This document shows positions 8,724 to 16,420 of a DNA stretch of 64,000 nt, one piece after another; the first letter of the stretch is position 1, and every line of letters starts with the position of its first letter. The notes under the pieces are model-generated. The model worked only from the letters and a program-made list of their open reading frames with translations, ran no database searches and had not been told where the DNA came from. This stretch comes from Solwaraspora sp. WMMD1047. Its GTDB lineage: Bacteria > Actinomycetota > Actinomycetes > Mycobacteriales > Micromonosporaceae. Position numbers and translations under genes: made by a program. The stretch is taken from positions 6,042,501 through 6,106,500 of the forward strand of contig NZ_JARUBL010000001.1 of NCBI RefSeq assembly GCF_029626155.1. Direction: 5' to 3'.

Positions 8724-9032
8724 TCAGCTGACCTGCCAGCCGGTGTTCCAGCAGGGGAACTTCGTGCTGAAAATGTCGAACGTCAGTTTCAGGGTGTGGG
8801 CGGCCGGCGCGAACATCGTCGTGTACTGCGGGTCGGCGGAGTAGAGCGTCCAGCGTCGATCACGGCCGTCGCGGACGAACAGCAGGCCCCACTCGTCCGG
8901 CGCGGGGTCGATGAAGCATTGCAGGCTGCGCCGGGATTGCTCGGGCAGGTCGCGATGACGGATTCGGCCGTGTCCGACGATTGTCATCGGGAACGCGGGC
9001 TGGCCGCGCCAGCGGCGCGGCAGCCAATGCAT
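8724..9032 (-). CDS. hypothetical protein, coupled to upstream gene
   Basis: 102 residues starting MHWLPRRWRGQPAFP. The start at 9032 is fixed by the TGATG overlap with the upstream gene; an earlier in-frame GTG at 9059 is less likely. The sequence is Trp- and Arg-rich and probably a small beta-rich soluble domain (FPMTIVGHGRIRHRDLPEQS, then WGLLFVRDGRDRRWTLYSAD). No family is recognised. It sits in the element between the mobilization genes and the unknown 320-residue gene. Confidence 0.6.
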   Translation of the reverse strand: MHWLPRRWRGQPAFPMTIVGHGRIRHRDLPEQSRRSLQCFIDPAPDEWGLLFVRDGRDRRWTLYSADPQYTTMFAPAAHTLKLTFDIFSTKFPCWNTGWQVS

Positions 9033-9304
9033 CAATGCTCGCCGAGGTCGGGTCGCCACATCTCGATCTCGCTGTCGAGGTCGCCGTCGCGGATGTCGTT
9101 GAGGGCCGCCATGTAGCCGACCTCGCTGGCGTTGACCAGCATCCGCAGCACCTCGATAGGGGCGTCCTGGAAGCCGTAGGCCGACCAGACGTTGGCCATC
9201 GCCTCGTACGCGCGGCGGGCATCACCGGGGTCGTGGGCGGTGTTGGTGTGCAGATTTGCGACGGCCTCGGCCCAGCTGGTGACGTCGTACTCCTCATAGG
9301 ACAT
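9032..9304 (-). CDS. hypothetical acidic protein
   Basis: 90 residues beginning MSYEEYDVTSWAEAV at ATG 9304, acidic and helical, with the stop overlapping the next start. GYMAALNDIRDGDLDSEIEM near the end suggests a short helical-hairpin domain. It resembles small accessory genes of actinomycete integrative elements but has no motif I can assign. It lies 16 bp downstream of the recombinase remnant, on the same strand. Confidence 0.6.
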   Translation of the reverse strand: MSYEEYDVTSWAEAVANLHTNTAHDPGDARRAYEAMANVWSAYGFQDAPIEVLRMLVNASEVGYMAALNDIRDGDLDSEIEMWRPDLGEH

Positions 9305-9320
9305 GGTCGAAGTATGCCGG

Positions 9321-9620
9321 TTAGTGGTCGGTGCGACTCGTTGCGTAGCGGCTCCAGTTGCCACCCGCGTTGGCGACCTGGCGAGTCGTGCTGGTGTGGT
9401 GGAAGCCGAGCGCCTCGGCGACGACGGGCGCGGGTGCCTGCTGGACGAGCTGGCGGATCGTGACGACCCTGGCCTGCCTGAGCGGGAACCCGAGCTCGCG
9501 TAGCCGCTTGGCGACGGTGGAGTAGCTGATCGGCTGGCCAGCGAACACACCGGGGAACAACCAGGCCGACTCTAGCTGCGTGGCGCCGGCCGCGGTGGCG
9601 CGCAGCAGCTCGGCGAAGGC
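9321..9620 (-). pseudogene. C-terminal remnant of a tyrosine-recombinase-like protein
   Basis: The last 95 or so residues of the frame match the C-terminal part of actinobacterial recombinase-like proteins: AWLFPGVFAGQPISYSTVAK, then the VQQAPAPVVAEALGFHHTST region and a GGNWSRYA ending. The family pattern of small domains around LGxHxxTxxR is visible, but there is no catalytic tyrosine context. Upstream, the frame dissolves into GAGGC repeats (9619-9685) that encode LASPRLAS-type low-complexity sequence, so the N-terminal and catalytic regions are missing. It is probably an old, inactive integrase of the element, now replaced by the integrase at 11814-12953. Confidence 0.5.
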
Positions 9621-9685
9621 GAGCGAGGCGAGGCGAGGCGAGCGAGGCGAGGCGAGGCGAGGCGAGGCGAGCGAGCGAGCGAGGC
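9619..9685. repeat. GAGGC/GAGC short tandem repeat
   Basis: A run of GAGGC and GAGC units spanning about 67 bp, lying exactly where the recombinase homology ends. It is probably generated by slippage and may have destroyed the 5' part of that gene. Confidence 0.8.
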
Positions 9686-9705
9686 AAGTTGTAGCACCGG
9701 TTACC

Positions 9706-9737
9706 GGATGTGCTGACCGAGCGCGGTCAGCACATCC
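9706..9737. other. inverted repeat, candidate transfer origin
   Basis: GGATGTGCTGACCG (9706-9719) and its exact complement (9724-9737) are separated by 4 bases, with weaker pairing just outside (GGTT / CAAC). It lies about 130 bp upstream of the mobC-relaxase operon, where the origin of transfer of mobilizable elements usually is. A plain regulatory hairpin is the alternative. Confidence 0.4.
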
Positions 9738-9865
9738 GACAACCGACGGGGTTCTCGCCAACGGCCCAACCAAGCTCCGGCCCCAATCCCCGAGGTAGCA
9801 CCGACGGCAACCTCTCTCGCCGACGCTGGCGCTGACAGACGACGCGGCCGAGGAGGGGCAGGGAC

Positions 9866-10300
9866 GTGGAGCGGTCACCAGAGCCGGAGCGAGCCAGGCG
9901 AGGTTCGGACCGGCAGCACCAGTTCCCTGGACGCCAGCAACGGATCAACCTCCGGCTCGACCACGACGAACACCAGTCCGTCGTCCAGGCCGCCGCACGC
10001 GCAGGCCGTACGCCGGCAGGGTTCTCCGCCGACGCGGCACTGGCCGCCGCCCGAGGCACCACCGCCCCCGGCGCACCCATCGCCGGAATCACCCGCACCG
10101 AGCTCGCCGAACTGCAACGCGAACTGTTCGCCGCCCGCACCGCACTCGTACGCATCGGCACCAACCTCAACCAGGCCGTCGCCACCCTCAACGCCACCGG
10201 CGAGGCCCCCGTCTGGCTCGGCCACGCCGTCACCCGCTGCGACCGCACCCGGGCACACCTCGACACCCTCATTGCCGACATCCACCGGCGACTGCGCTGA
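9866..10300 (+). CDS. MobC-like mobilization (relaxosome) protein
   Basis: 144 residues from a GTG with GGAGGGG about 8 bases upstream. After a basic N-terminus a ribbon-helix-helix-like segment (QQRINLRLDHDEHQSVVQAA) is followed by a helical region containing ARTALVRIGTNLNQAVATLN, a hallmark of MobC/relaxosome accessory proteins. These help load the relaxase at the transfer origin. The 3' end overlaps the relaxase reading frame by 4 bases, so the two form one operon. Confidence 0.8.
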   Translation: MERSPEPERARRGSDRQHQFPGRQQRINLRLDHDEHQSVVQAAARAGRTPAGFSADAALAAARGTTAPGAPIAGITRTELAELQRELFAARTALVRIGTNLNQAVATLNATGEAPVWLGHAVTRCDRTRAHLDTLIADIHRRLR

Positions 10301-11703
10301 TCCCCGCCATCCATCGCCGCGGCAAACGCGTCGCCGGACTGCTCCGCTACCTCTACGGCCCCGGCAAACGCGAGGAACACCGCAACCCCCACCTCGTCGC
10401 CGCCTGGACCAGCGCCGGCCCACTCCAAAACCTCGAACCAACCCCCACCGGCCCCGACCACTACGACGTACGCCAGCTGGCCAACCTCCTCGAACAACCC
10501 ATCTGCGCCGGCCGCAACCCACCCGCCACCCCCGTCTGGCACGCCTCCATCCGCAACCACCCCACCGACCGCACCCTCACCGACCAGCAGTGGGCCCACA
10601 TCGCCGCCGAGATGCTCGCCGCCGTCGGCCTCGCTCCCCACAACGACCCCGACGCCGTCCGCTGGGTCGCCATCCGCCACGCCCCCGACCACATCCACAT
10701 CGTCGCCACCCTCGTCCGCCAGGACGGCGACACCGTCTGGGCCTGGAACGAACGCCACAAAGCCCAAGCAGCCGCTCGCGACCTCGAACAACGCTACGGC
10801 CTCCACCGTCTCGGACCGCCCGGCCGCACCACCCACCGACGCCCCAGCCTCGCCGAGCACCACAAAGCCCACCGCCAGGCACGCCCACAAACCCCGCGCG
10901 ACCGGCTCCGCCACGAAGTCCGCGCCGCCGCCGCAGCCGCCACCGACGAGGACGACTTCCGCACCCTGCTCGAGCGCGCGGGCGTCCTGGTCCGGCTCCG
11001 CCACAGCACCACCCACCCCGACCAGATCACCGGCTACGCCGTCGCCCTCCCCGACCACCACACCGCCGGCGGCAACCCCATCTGGTACGGCGGCGGCCGC
11101 CTCGCCCCCGACCTCACCCTCCCCCGACTCCGCCGCCAATGGACGAACGACGCATCGACCTACAAATCGCGGTACGACCAGATGAGAGACGCCGCAGCCA
11201 CCATCCACTCCGGATCCCAACGAAGCAACCAAGGCCACGGGGACCCGGAGGGACTACTCGACAGCGCCCACGCCGCAGCGGACCTGCTCGCATCGATCGC
11301 CCACGCCACCGAACGACCCAACGGCGGGCCCCTCACCGACGCCGCCGACCTCCTCGACCGCTCCATCCGATCCCACCGGCCGGGCACCCAGCACAATCAC
11401 CTTCGAGCCCTCAGCCGACTCCTCCACCTCGCCAGCCGGCATACCGACCGCGAAACAGCGGCCGCCCTCCAGCTTCTACTCCAGATAGCCAAGCTGGCCG
11501 ACAGCCTCGCCGACCTGCACGACGCCCGTCGACGACTGCATCAGGCCAGAGCCGCACGATCGGCCGCGGCCCGCCTACGCGACTACGTTGAAGCAAACCG
11601 AACTACCCAACCCCGCTGGCCCGGCGAACACCGCCATCCTTCGCCGACAGGGATGCCAGCCGACGCGCGGCCGGGCTCCGGACGCCAGCCACCGTCGCGG
11701 TAG
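10297..11703 (+). CDS. relaxase/mobilization nuclease, apparent CTG start
   Basis: 468 residues if read from the CTG at 10297, which overlaps the MobC stop (CTGA). Motif I is LLRYLYGPGK, where Tyr18 or Tyr20 would be the nicking nucleophile. HPHLVAAW-like sequence follows, then the HUH motif RHAPDHIHIV with His128, His132 and His134. The C-terminal third is helical. Relaxases of this group begin xIPxI..RGxxVxGLLxYLxGPGK, so the protein must start before the Tyr motif. The first ATG (10612) would remove it and leave a non-functional protein. A mutated GTG, reduced translation or a true CTG start are all possible. It nicks element DNA for transfer with help from another element's conjugation apparatus. 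Confidence 0.75.
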   Translation: MIPAIHRRGKRVAGLLRYLYGPGKREEHRNPHLVAAWTSAGPLQNLEPTPTGPDHYDVRQLANLLEQPICAGRNPPATPVWHASIRNHPTDRTLTDQQWAHIAAEMLAAVGLAPHNDPDAVRWVAIRHAPDHIHIVATLVRQDGDTVWAWNERHKAQAAARDLEQRYGLHRLGPPGRTTHRRPSLAEHHKAHRQARPQTPRDRLRHEVRAAAAAATDEDDFRTLLERAGVLVRLRHSTTHPDQITGYAVALPDHHTAGGNPIWYGGGRLAPDLTLPRLRRQWTNDASTYKSRYDQMRDAAATIHSGSQRSNQGHGDPEGLLDSAHAAADLLASIAHATERPNGGPLTDAADLLDRSIRSHRPGTQHNHLRALSRLLHLASRHTDRETAAALQLLLQIAKLADSLADLHDARRRLHQARAARSAAARLRDYVEANRTTQPRWPGEHRHPSPTGMPADARPGSGRQPPSR

Positions 11704-11813
11704 ACCACCGCGGACCAGACGAGCGGGCGCCGGGTCAACACAACGGAGTACGGGCGTGAGGGCTGCCCACCTCGTCGGGTGGACGGCCCTTACTCCCGCA
11801 ACGGCAGTGCTGA

Positions 11814-12953
11814 TCACTCGGCAGGCGGGCTGCCCAGGATCGCCTCCTCCATGATCTCGGCGGCACGACGCTCCGACTCCGGCAGGACGTGCGTGTACAC
11901 CTCGTCGGTCATCGTCGCCCGCGCATGCCCCAGCCGCTTCTGCATCGCGTGCCGGGGCACCCCGTGATCAGCCCCGACGGTCGCGGAGGTGTGCCGCCCG
12001 TCGTGCAGCACGATGACCGGCACACCGGCCGCCAGGCACAGCGCCCGGAACCGGTCGGTGAAGTACTTCGGGTGGTAGGGCGTCCCGTCCTCCTTGCAGA
12101 AGACGTACCCGAGCTCCTGGTAGGCGACGCCGGCCGCCGCGATCTCCTTGCCCTGCTGGTCCGAATGGTCCGACAGCACCCTGGCCAGCGCCGTACCCAC
12201 GAAGATGGAACGCTTGCTCTTGCCCTTCGGCTCCTTCTCGACGATGCCGCCCGCGACCTCGCCGCTGGCCACGGCGCGCTGCCAGTGGATGTGGATCAGC
12301 CTCTTGTCCAGGTCGACCTTCGGCCACTTCAACCCGGCGATCTCCCCCCGGCGCATGCCGCACACGACGACCAGCACCCAGGCCGCGTAGAGCCGGTCGC
12401 CGGCGGCGTGGGCGAGGAAGGTGGCGCACTGCGCCGCTGTCCACACCCCTTTGCGGCCGTGTGTCTCGCGGTCGGCCGGCCGCGGCTGACGGACCCCCTC
12501 GACGGCGACCCCCAGATCCTTGAGTGCCTTCATCAGCGTGCGGTGGACGTGCCGGACGGTCTCGGCGGAAAGCCCTTCGCCCTTCCTGCCGCCCCGCTTG
12601 AGCAGCGTGCGGTACAGGTCGTTGATCGCCCGCTTGTCCAGGTCGTAGAGCTGCCGGGCGCCGAGGTACGGGATGACGTACTTCATGACCGCGTGGCGGT
12701 AGTTGGCCAGGGTCGTCAGCGCGACGTCGAGCTCGCGCTCCTCCAGCCACTTGAGGAGCTCGGCGGCCACCGTCCCGTCGGCTGCCAGCTCCGCCTGGCC
12801 GAACTGTTTGCGGGCCAGTTCCTCGGCCCGCTTCGCCAGCGTCTCCGACGAAAAGCCCCGGCACCACTTCTGCCTGCGCTTCCGGTCATCGCCACGGGGC
12901 AGGTCGAGGACGTAGTACCAGGTCTTCCGCTTGGGGTCACGATGAACGGTCAT
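11814..12953 (-). CDS. tyrosine-recombinase integrase
   Basis: 379 residues from ATG 12953. The N-terminal AP2-like/SAM-like DNA-binding region (about 1-160, LTTLANYRHAVMKYVIPYLG) is followed by the catalytic domain. The conserved residues are Arg in CGMRRGEIAGL, the His-x-x-Arg of LHDGRHTSATV and the Tyr of TDEVYTHVLP. It lies next to the tRNA-Ala gene with its 5' end towards it, the usual layout of integrative elements that use a tRNA 3' end as attB. It should catalyse integration and, with an excisionase not seen here, excision. It converges with the relaxase gene. Confidence 0.93.
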   Translation of the reverse strand: MTVHRDPKRKTWYYVLDLPRGDDRKRRQKWCRGFSSETLAKRAEELARKQFGQAELAADGTVAAELLKWLEERELDVALTTLANYRHAVMKYVIPYLGARQLYDLDKRAINDLYRTLLKRGGRKGEGLSAETVRHVHRTLMKALKDLGVAVEGVRQPRPADRETHGRKGVWTAAQCATFLAHAAGDRLYAAWVLVVVCGMRRGEIAGLKWPKVDLDKRLIHIHWQRAVASGEVAGGIVEKEPKGKSKRSIFVGTALARVLSDHSDQQGKEIAAAGVAYQELGYVFCKEDGTPYHPKYFTDRFRALCLAAGVPVIVLHDGRHTSATVGADHGVPRHAMQKRLGHARATMTDEVYTHVLPESERRAAEIMEEAILGSPPAE

Positions 12954-13048
12954 GACCGGGCCCGCTCACGCTGAGGCTCGGGCTGGGAACGACGGCATGC
13001 GCTGACGGCTAGAGTCTTTCATGGGTTGGACCTCCTGCGTCCGATCAA

Positions 13049-13084
13049 GGCCCCGGCCACGTGGTGGAGCACGTGACCGGGGCC
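13049..13084. repeat. long inverted repeat upstream of integrase
   Basis: Arms of 15 bp (13049-13063 and 13070-13084) pair with a single G-U wobble around a 6-base loop, and contain CACGTG in each arm. It may be a terminator insulating the integrase from tRNA transcription, or a regulator binding site. Confidence 0.5.
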
Positions 13085-13275
13085 GCCCTGAAACTGCAGG
13101 CGCGCACCATCCGCAGACGGCGATCCCGCCGTCTGCCATCGTGACGAACCTGAGTTGCCGGAAGCGCTACCCCCGACGGATCAGCCGAGACCGATCTCGG
13201 TCGCCGAGCGCTTCAGATCTGATCTATCCCGTGACCGGTGCCGGCACGACAGGCAGATTGCCATCGGCCCTCCCC

Positions 13276-13339
13276 GTGCTAACACCTGAACGCGATGAGA
13301 CTCAGCGTATCGGATCTCTGTTAGCACGATGGTTAGCAC
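13276..13339. repeat. three GTTAGCAC motifs, candidate integrase arm sites
   Basis: GTGCTAAC at 13276-13283 is an inverted copy of GTTAGCAC, which occurs twice in direct orientation at 13320-13327 and 13332-13339 (12-bp spacing). The copies are within 125 bp of the tRNA 3' end, as expected of arm-type sites bound by a tyrosine integrase. Confidence 0.45.
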
Positions 13340-13400
13340 AAGATCATGGCCCACCGATCTGCATCGATGGGCCATCGCCTCTGACCTGCTAAAACAAGGG

Positions 13401-13473
13401 TGGAGCCGAGGGGACTCGAACCCCTGACCCCCACACTGCCAGTGTGGTGCGCTACCAGCTGCGCCACGGCCCC
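13401..13473 (-). tRNA. tRNA-Ala (anticodon GGC)
   Basis: The cloverleaf is complete: the acceptor GGGGCCG pairs with CGGCTCC and contains the G3-U70 pair that identifies alanine tRNAs; the D-arm GCGCAGCTGGTAGCGC, the anticodon stem CCACA/TGTGG with loop CTGGCAG, and the T-arm AGGGGTTCGAGTCCCCT follow. No CCA is encoded (ACCC follows the stem). Its 3' end faces the integrase, so it is the probable attachment site of the element. Confidence 0.95.
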
Positions 13474-13540
13474 CTGGTTGTCACCCGGTCTCCCGGGCAC
13501 CCGCGCAATAGTACACACCCCGGCGGGAGGCGCATGGCAG

Positions 13541-13630
13541 GGGTCAGTTCAGCGTCGCGTCGGGCGGGAGGTGCGCCACCGCGGCCATTACCCCGCCCGG
13601 CCGGCGCGGCACCATCGGCTAGAGATCATC
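13541..13630 (-). pseudogene. relic copy of the yqgE 3' end
   Basis: 90 bp about 91% identical (8 mismatches by eye) to 15631-15720, the last codons of yqgE. The similarity fades into the flanks on both sides. No start or frame is kept, so it is a duplicated fragment. Together with the intact gene end it flanks the ChaB/DUF421/BON cassette as a direct repeat. Confidence 0.85.
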
Positions 13631-13762
13631 CGGACTCGGCCAACGCCGCGCCGCCCCCGGTGGCCCCACTGGACTAGACGAAAACCGTTGTCATAATCAA
13701 CATCAAAGAGAGCAGTACGCCTGTCGTGGCGGGTCGATCACCGTGAGTCGTCGTCTTCGGTT

Positions 13763-14197
13763 CTACTTCCGGCGAGCCCGAGCGGTGGCGCGGGCGTTGG
13801 CCTTCTCGATCGCCCGTACCTCGTCGTCCTTGTTCAGGTTCTCCGGCTGATCAACGCCGACCCGGCGGGCGACGTCGTCGAGGTGTGCCTTGCTGGCGTT
13901 GGCGTCGACTCCCTGGGCGGTGTCGCGCTGTCCCCGCGCGGACTCTGGCGTGCCCTGCTCGGCCTGCGGATCTGAAGGTCCCTTGTGCTCCTTGGGCTCC
14001 CAGTGGTCCCCGATCTTCTCATGGGTGTGCTTCAGCGAGGCGTACGCGGTGCGGTGTGCCCGCTCGCCGTCGCCGTAGGACTCCTCGGCCGACTCGAGCG
14101 TCTTCTTGTAGGTCCGGACCGCCTTGTCGTCCGAACGCGCGATTGTCGACGGCACATCGTCGCGCATCTCCTCGGCCTGCTCGTGCTTGTCGGACAT
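13763..14197 (-). CDS. ChaB-family protein
   Basis: 144 residues from ATG 14197, preceded by GAGGAGT. Residues about 10-70 match the ChaB domain: DVPSTIARSDDKAVRTYKKT, then SAEESYGDGERAHRTAYASL and EKIGDHWEPK. ChaB was named as a regulator of cation transport in E. coli; in actinobacteria the role is unknown, often in stress-related clusters. The C-terminal third (SKAHLDDVARRVGVDQPENL...) resembles a small Rho-N-like helical module ending in a basic tail. Neighbouring genes are DUF421 and BON proteins with similar ribosome binding sites. Confidence 0.8.
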   Translation of the reverse strand: MSDKHEQAEEMRDDVPSTIARSDDKAVRTYKKTLESAEESYGDGERAHRTAYASLKHTHEKIGDHWEPKEHKGPSDPQAEQGTPESARGQRDTAQGVDANASKAHLDDVARRVGVDQPENLNKDDEVRAIEKANARATARARRK

Positions 14198-14362
14198 GGC
14201 CGACTCCTCTCCCTGGTGGTGACGGTGCGGTGGATACCGCGCCGGAACCGGTGAATTGCTGTCCGATTTCCCTATGGGCATGCCCGGCGTGTGGAGAGGG
14301 AAACACGCCACGAGCCGGAGGCGGCCCCGAGGACCGGCCGCGACGGGCTCGGCCGAGCCCGG

Positions 14363-14899
14363 TTACCGCCCCTCGTCGCGGACGTCGGAGAGGGTGCTGC
14401 CGTCGCCGAGTTGACTTCGGGTGATGACGCTGAGGCTGCCGTCCGTTTCCAGGACCACGGCCGCCAGGTCGCCGAGGTCGCCGGCGCCCTGGCTGCGGGC
14501 GGCCTGCCGGATCTCGCTCTCCGCGACCCGGGCGGAACGTAGGGTCTGCTTCCGCAGCTGACCGTTCCGCAGCAGCATGGTCGGCCGGGCCTTCAACAGC
14601 TGCTGCGACGGCGGCCAGCGCACAGCCAGTAGTGCCGCGGCGTACTGCAACGCGACCAGCAGGGACAGGGCAAGAATCCCCTCCAGCAGCGAGACGTTCC
14701 GCGACAGCAGGATCGTCGCCAGCGTCGACCCCAACGCCACCGTGACGACGAAGTCGAAGGCGTTCAGCTTGGACAGCGTCCGCTTCCCGGACACCCGCAG
14801 GATCATCACCAGCGCCGGGTAGATGATCGCCGCGATCACGAGCAGGCGCACCAGATCGGCAGGGTTGTCCAAAACCATGACGATGACGTACCCAGACAC
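14363..14899 (-). CDS. DUF421 (YetF-type) membrane protein
   Basis: 178 residues, with three N-terminal membrane helices (LVRLLVIAAIIYPALVMILR, FDFVVTVALGSTLATILLSR and LEGILALSLLVALQYAAALL), followed by a cytoplasmic domain. The DUF421 signature is clear: RVSGKRTLSKLNAFDFVVTV and LLRNGQLRKQTLRSARVAES. DUF421 proteins occur with sporulation or stress genes, but no activity is known. It lies between the ChaB and BON genes on the same strand. Confidence 0.88.
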   Translation of the reverse strand: MSGYVIVMVLDNPADLVRLLVIAAIIYPALVMILRVSGKRTLSKLNAFDFVVTVALGSTLATILLSRNVSLLEGILALSLLVALQYAAALLAVRWPPSQQLLKARPTMLLRNGQLRKQTLRSARVAESEIRQAARSQGAGDLGDLAAVVLETDGSLSVITRSQLGDGSTLSDVRDEGR

Positions 14900-14974
14900 C
14901 GGGACCTCAAAAGGCCGGCGGCGACTCCGCTGTCCACCAGCGTCCTGGCCCCACCGGCCGGATCGTCGGCTCGG

Positions 14975-15250
14975 TCACCCGGGCAGTTGGCGGAGCCGGT
15001 TGCTGACGTCGTGCACTCCGGGCGTGTGCCAGGCGACCGCACGAGCCTCGGCGCTCAACTCGGCCGAACTCACGGGGCCATCGAGGATCACCACCCGGTT
15101 CTGCACCTCGATGCAGATGCGTTCGCGGCGCAATGACGGATGTCGTTGCATACGCTCGGCCAACTGGCAAGCCAGCCGGCCGTCCTCGCTGGTGGGCTCG
15201 GCGTGGAACAACGCCGGCAGATCGTGCGGGAAGAACCAGGGATTGGTCAT
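14975..15250 (-). CDS. BON-domain protein
   Basis: 91 residues from ATG 15250, preceded by GAGGAGTCGGCA; ten further upstream codons to 15280 lack such a site. Residues about 25-90 form one BON domain: LACQLAERMQRHPSLRRERI, then VQNRVVILDGPVSSAELSAE and GVHDVSNRLRQLPG. BON domains bind phospholipid or other partners, and in OsmY-like proteins are linked with stress. No signal peptide is visible, so it is probably cytoplasmic. It is the first gene of the ChaB/DUF421/BON cassette. Confidence 0.85.
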   Translation of the reverse strand: MTNPWFFPHDLPALFHAEPTSEDGRLACQLAERMQRHPSLRRERICIEVQNRVVILDGPVSSAELSAEARAVAWHTPGVHDVSNRLRQLPG

Positions 15251-15630
15251 TGCCGACTCCTCGGGACGGGTCTGATCCAACTGCCCTACCCCGTACCTCC
15301 GCAGAAGAACACCCCGTACGACCAGGATTCCCGCCGACCCCGGTTACCGTCCCGCGACCGACGGCACTCCGACGTTCGGCGCCCGGGAGTCTTCTACTTC
15401 GCCGTGGTGGTGCTCGCCGCACTCCAGGCCAGCGGCAGCGAGCGGCTGCCCGATCTCCCGCTCGCTGTCTCCACCCCACCTACGACGCCCACCTGCCGGC
15501 GATCCGACGGCGTCTCCGGCCGGATGGGTAACGGCACCTCCACCGCAGCCTGAACAGGCAAAAGGGGCGAAACAAACCGTACGGCACACTTACGCCGCAC
15601 AATCCGCATCCCGGCCGGGAGGGTACGGCC

Positions 15631-15720
15631 GGGTCAGTTCAGCGTCACGTCGGGCGGGAAGTGCGCCACCGCCGCCATCATCCCGCCCTGCCGGCGCAGC
15701 ACCATCGGCCAGAGATCATC
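15631..15720 (-). repeat. yqgE 3' end, parental copy of the duplicated 90 bp
   Basis: Source segment of the relic at 13541-13630, covering the stop codon and last 29 codons of yqgE plus 3 bp beyond. Confidence 0.85.
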
Positions 15721-16233
15721 GGGGCGGTCCATGAACGCGTCGCCGGGCAGCGCGTCGAGCACGAACCAGGAGCCACCCGAGATCTCCCGCTCCAACTGCC
15801 CCGGCGACCACCCCGAGTAGCCGGCGAAGACCCGGATGCCGGTGACGGCATCCCGGAGCCGGTCCGGGTCCACCGACAGGTCGACCGTGCCGACCGCGCC
15901 GGAGACCTGGTGGATGCCCTTGACCCGCTGCACCGGGGTCCGCATCCGGGCGAGACAGATTGCCGACTCGGGCTGCACCGGGCCGCCCTCGAAGAGCACC
16001 GCGGGGTCACCGGCCAGCCCCGCCCACGGGCCGAGCACCTCGGCGACCGGGACCTCGGTGGCCCGGTTGAGCACCACCCCGAGCGCACCCCCGGGTTCGT
16101 GCGCGACCAGCAGCACCACGGTGCGGTCGAAGTTCGGATCCTTGAGGGATGGCGTCGCGACCAGCAACTGTCCGGTCATCGACTCCATGAACCGCCCCCC
16201 GATCGCCTGCCCCTCACCGTGCGCCCCAGCCAC
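15634..16233 (-). CDS. YqgE/AlgH-family protein (DUF179)
   Basis: 199 residues. The family motif is present in order: MTGQLLVATPSLKDPNFDRT, VVLLVAHEPGGALGVVLNRA, GGPVQPESAICL, IRVFAGYSGWSPGQLE and GDAFMDRPDDLWPMVLRR. An internal ATG at 16188 (MESMTGQ) fits the family N-terminus better and may be the true start. These proteins are conserved but of uncertain function (AlgH was first linked to alginate regulation in Pseudomonas). Its 3' end is duplicated 2.1 kb away. Confidence 0.9.
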   Translation of the reverse strand: MAGAHGEGQAIGGRFMESMTGQLLVATPSLKDPNFDRTVVLLVAHEPGGALGVVLNRATEVPVAEVLGPWAGLAGDPAVLFEGGPVQPESAICLARMRTPVQRVKGIHQVSGAVGTVDLSVDPDRLRDAVTGIRVFAGYSGWSPGQLEREISGGSWFVLDALPGDAFMDRPDDLWPMVLRRQGGMMAAVAHFPPDVTLN

Positions 16234-16420
16234 CCGCTACCCCACCCCCGGGACGTTTGTGGGTGCGTCCGGGACCCCGTGTGCAGTCAACGCCATGCCT
16301 GGCACCATAGCTTGCGTTCCGGGGGCTGGTTAAGGTCTGGATGGCCAGTGGGACAACGGACGTGAGCGCCTTTCGCGGCCCGCCGCCCGTCCCGTACGCG
16401 ACGAACGAGGGGATGACCGG

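Larger units (their letters stand above)
12954..13400. other. integrase upstream region and attachment zone
   Basis: About 450 bp without a credible gene between the integrase start and the tRNA 3' end. It holds a long hairpin (13049-13084) and three GTTAGCAC motifs near the tRNA. This is where the attachment core and integrase arm sites should lie. No xis-like gene is recognisable. Confidence 0.5.

Noticed and set aside
10612-11703. Relaxase starting at ATG 10612
   Set aside because: This would drop the LLRYLYGPGK motif and its Tyr; the homology clearly extends upstream to 10297.
13021-13392. 123-codon frame upstream of the integrase, considered as a possible excisionase
   Set aside because: It has no HTH and an Arg/Pro-rich composition, and it crosses the hairpin and the GTTAGCAC motifs.
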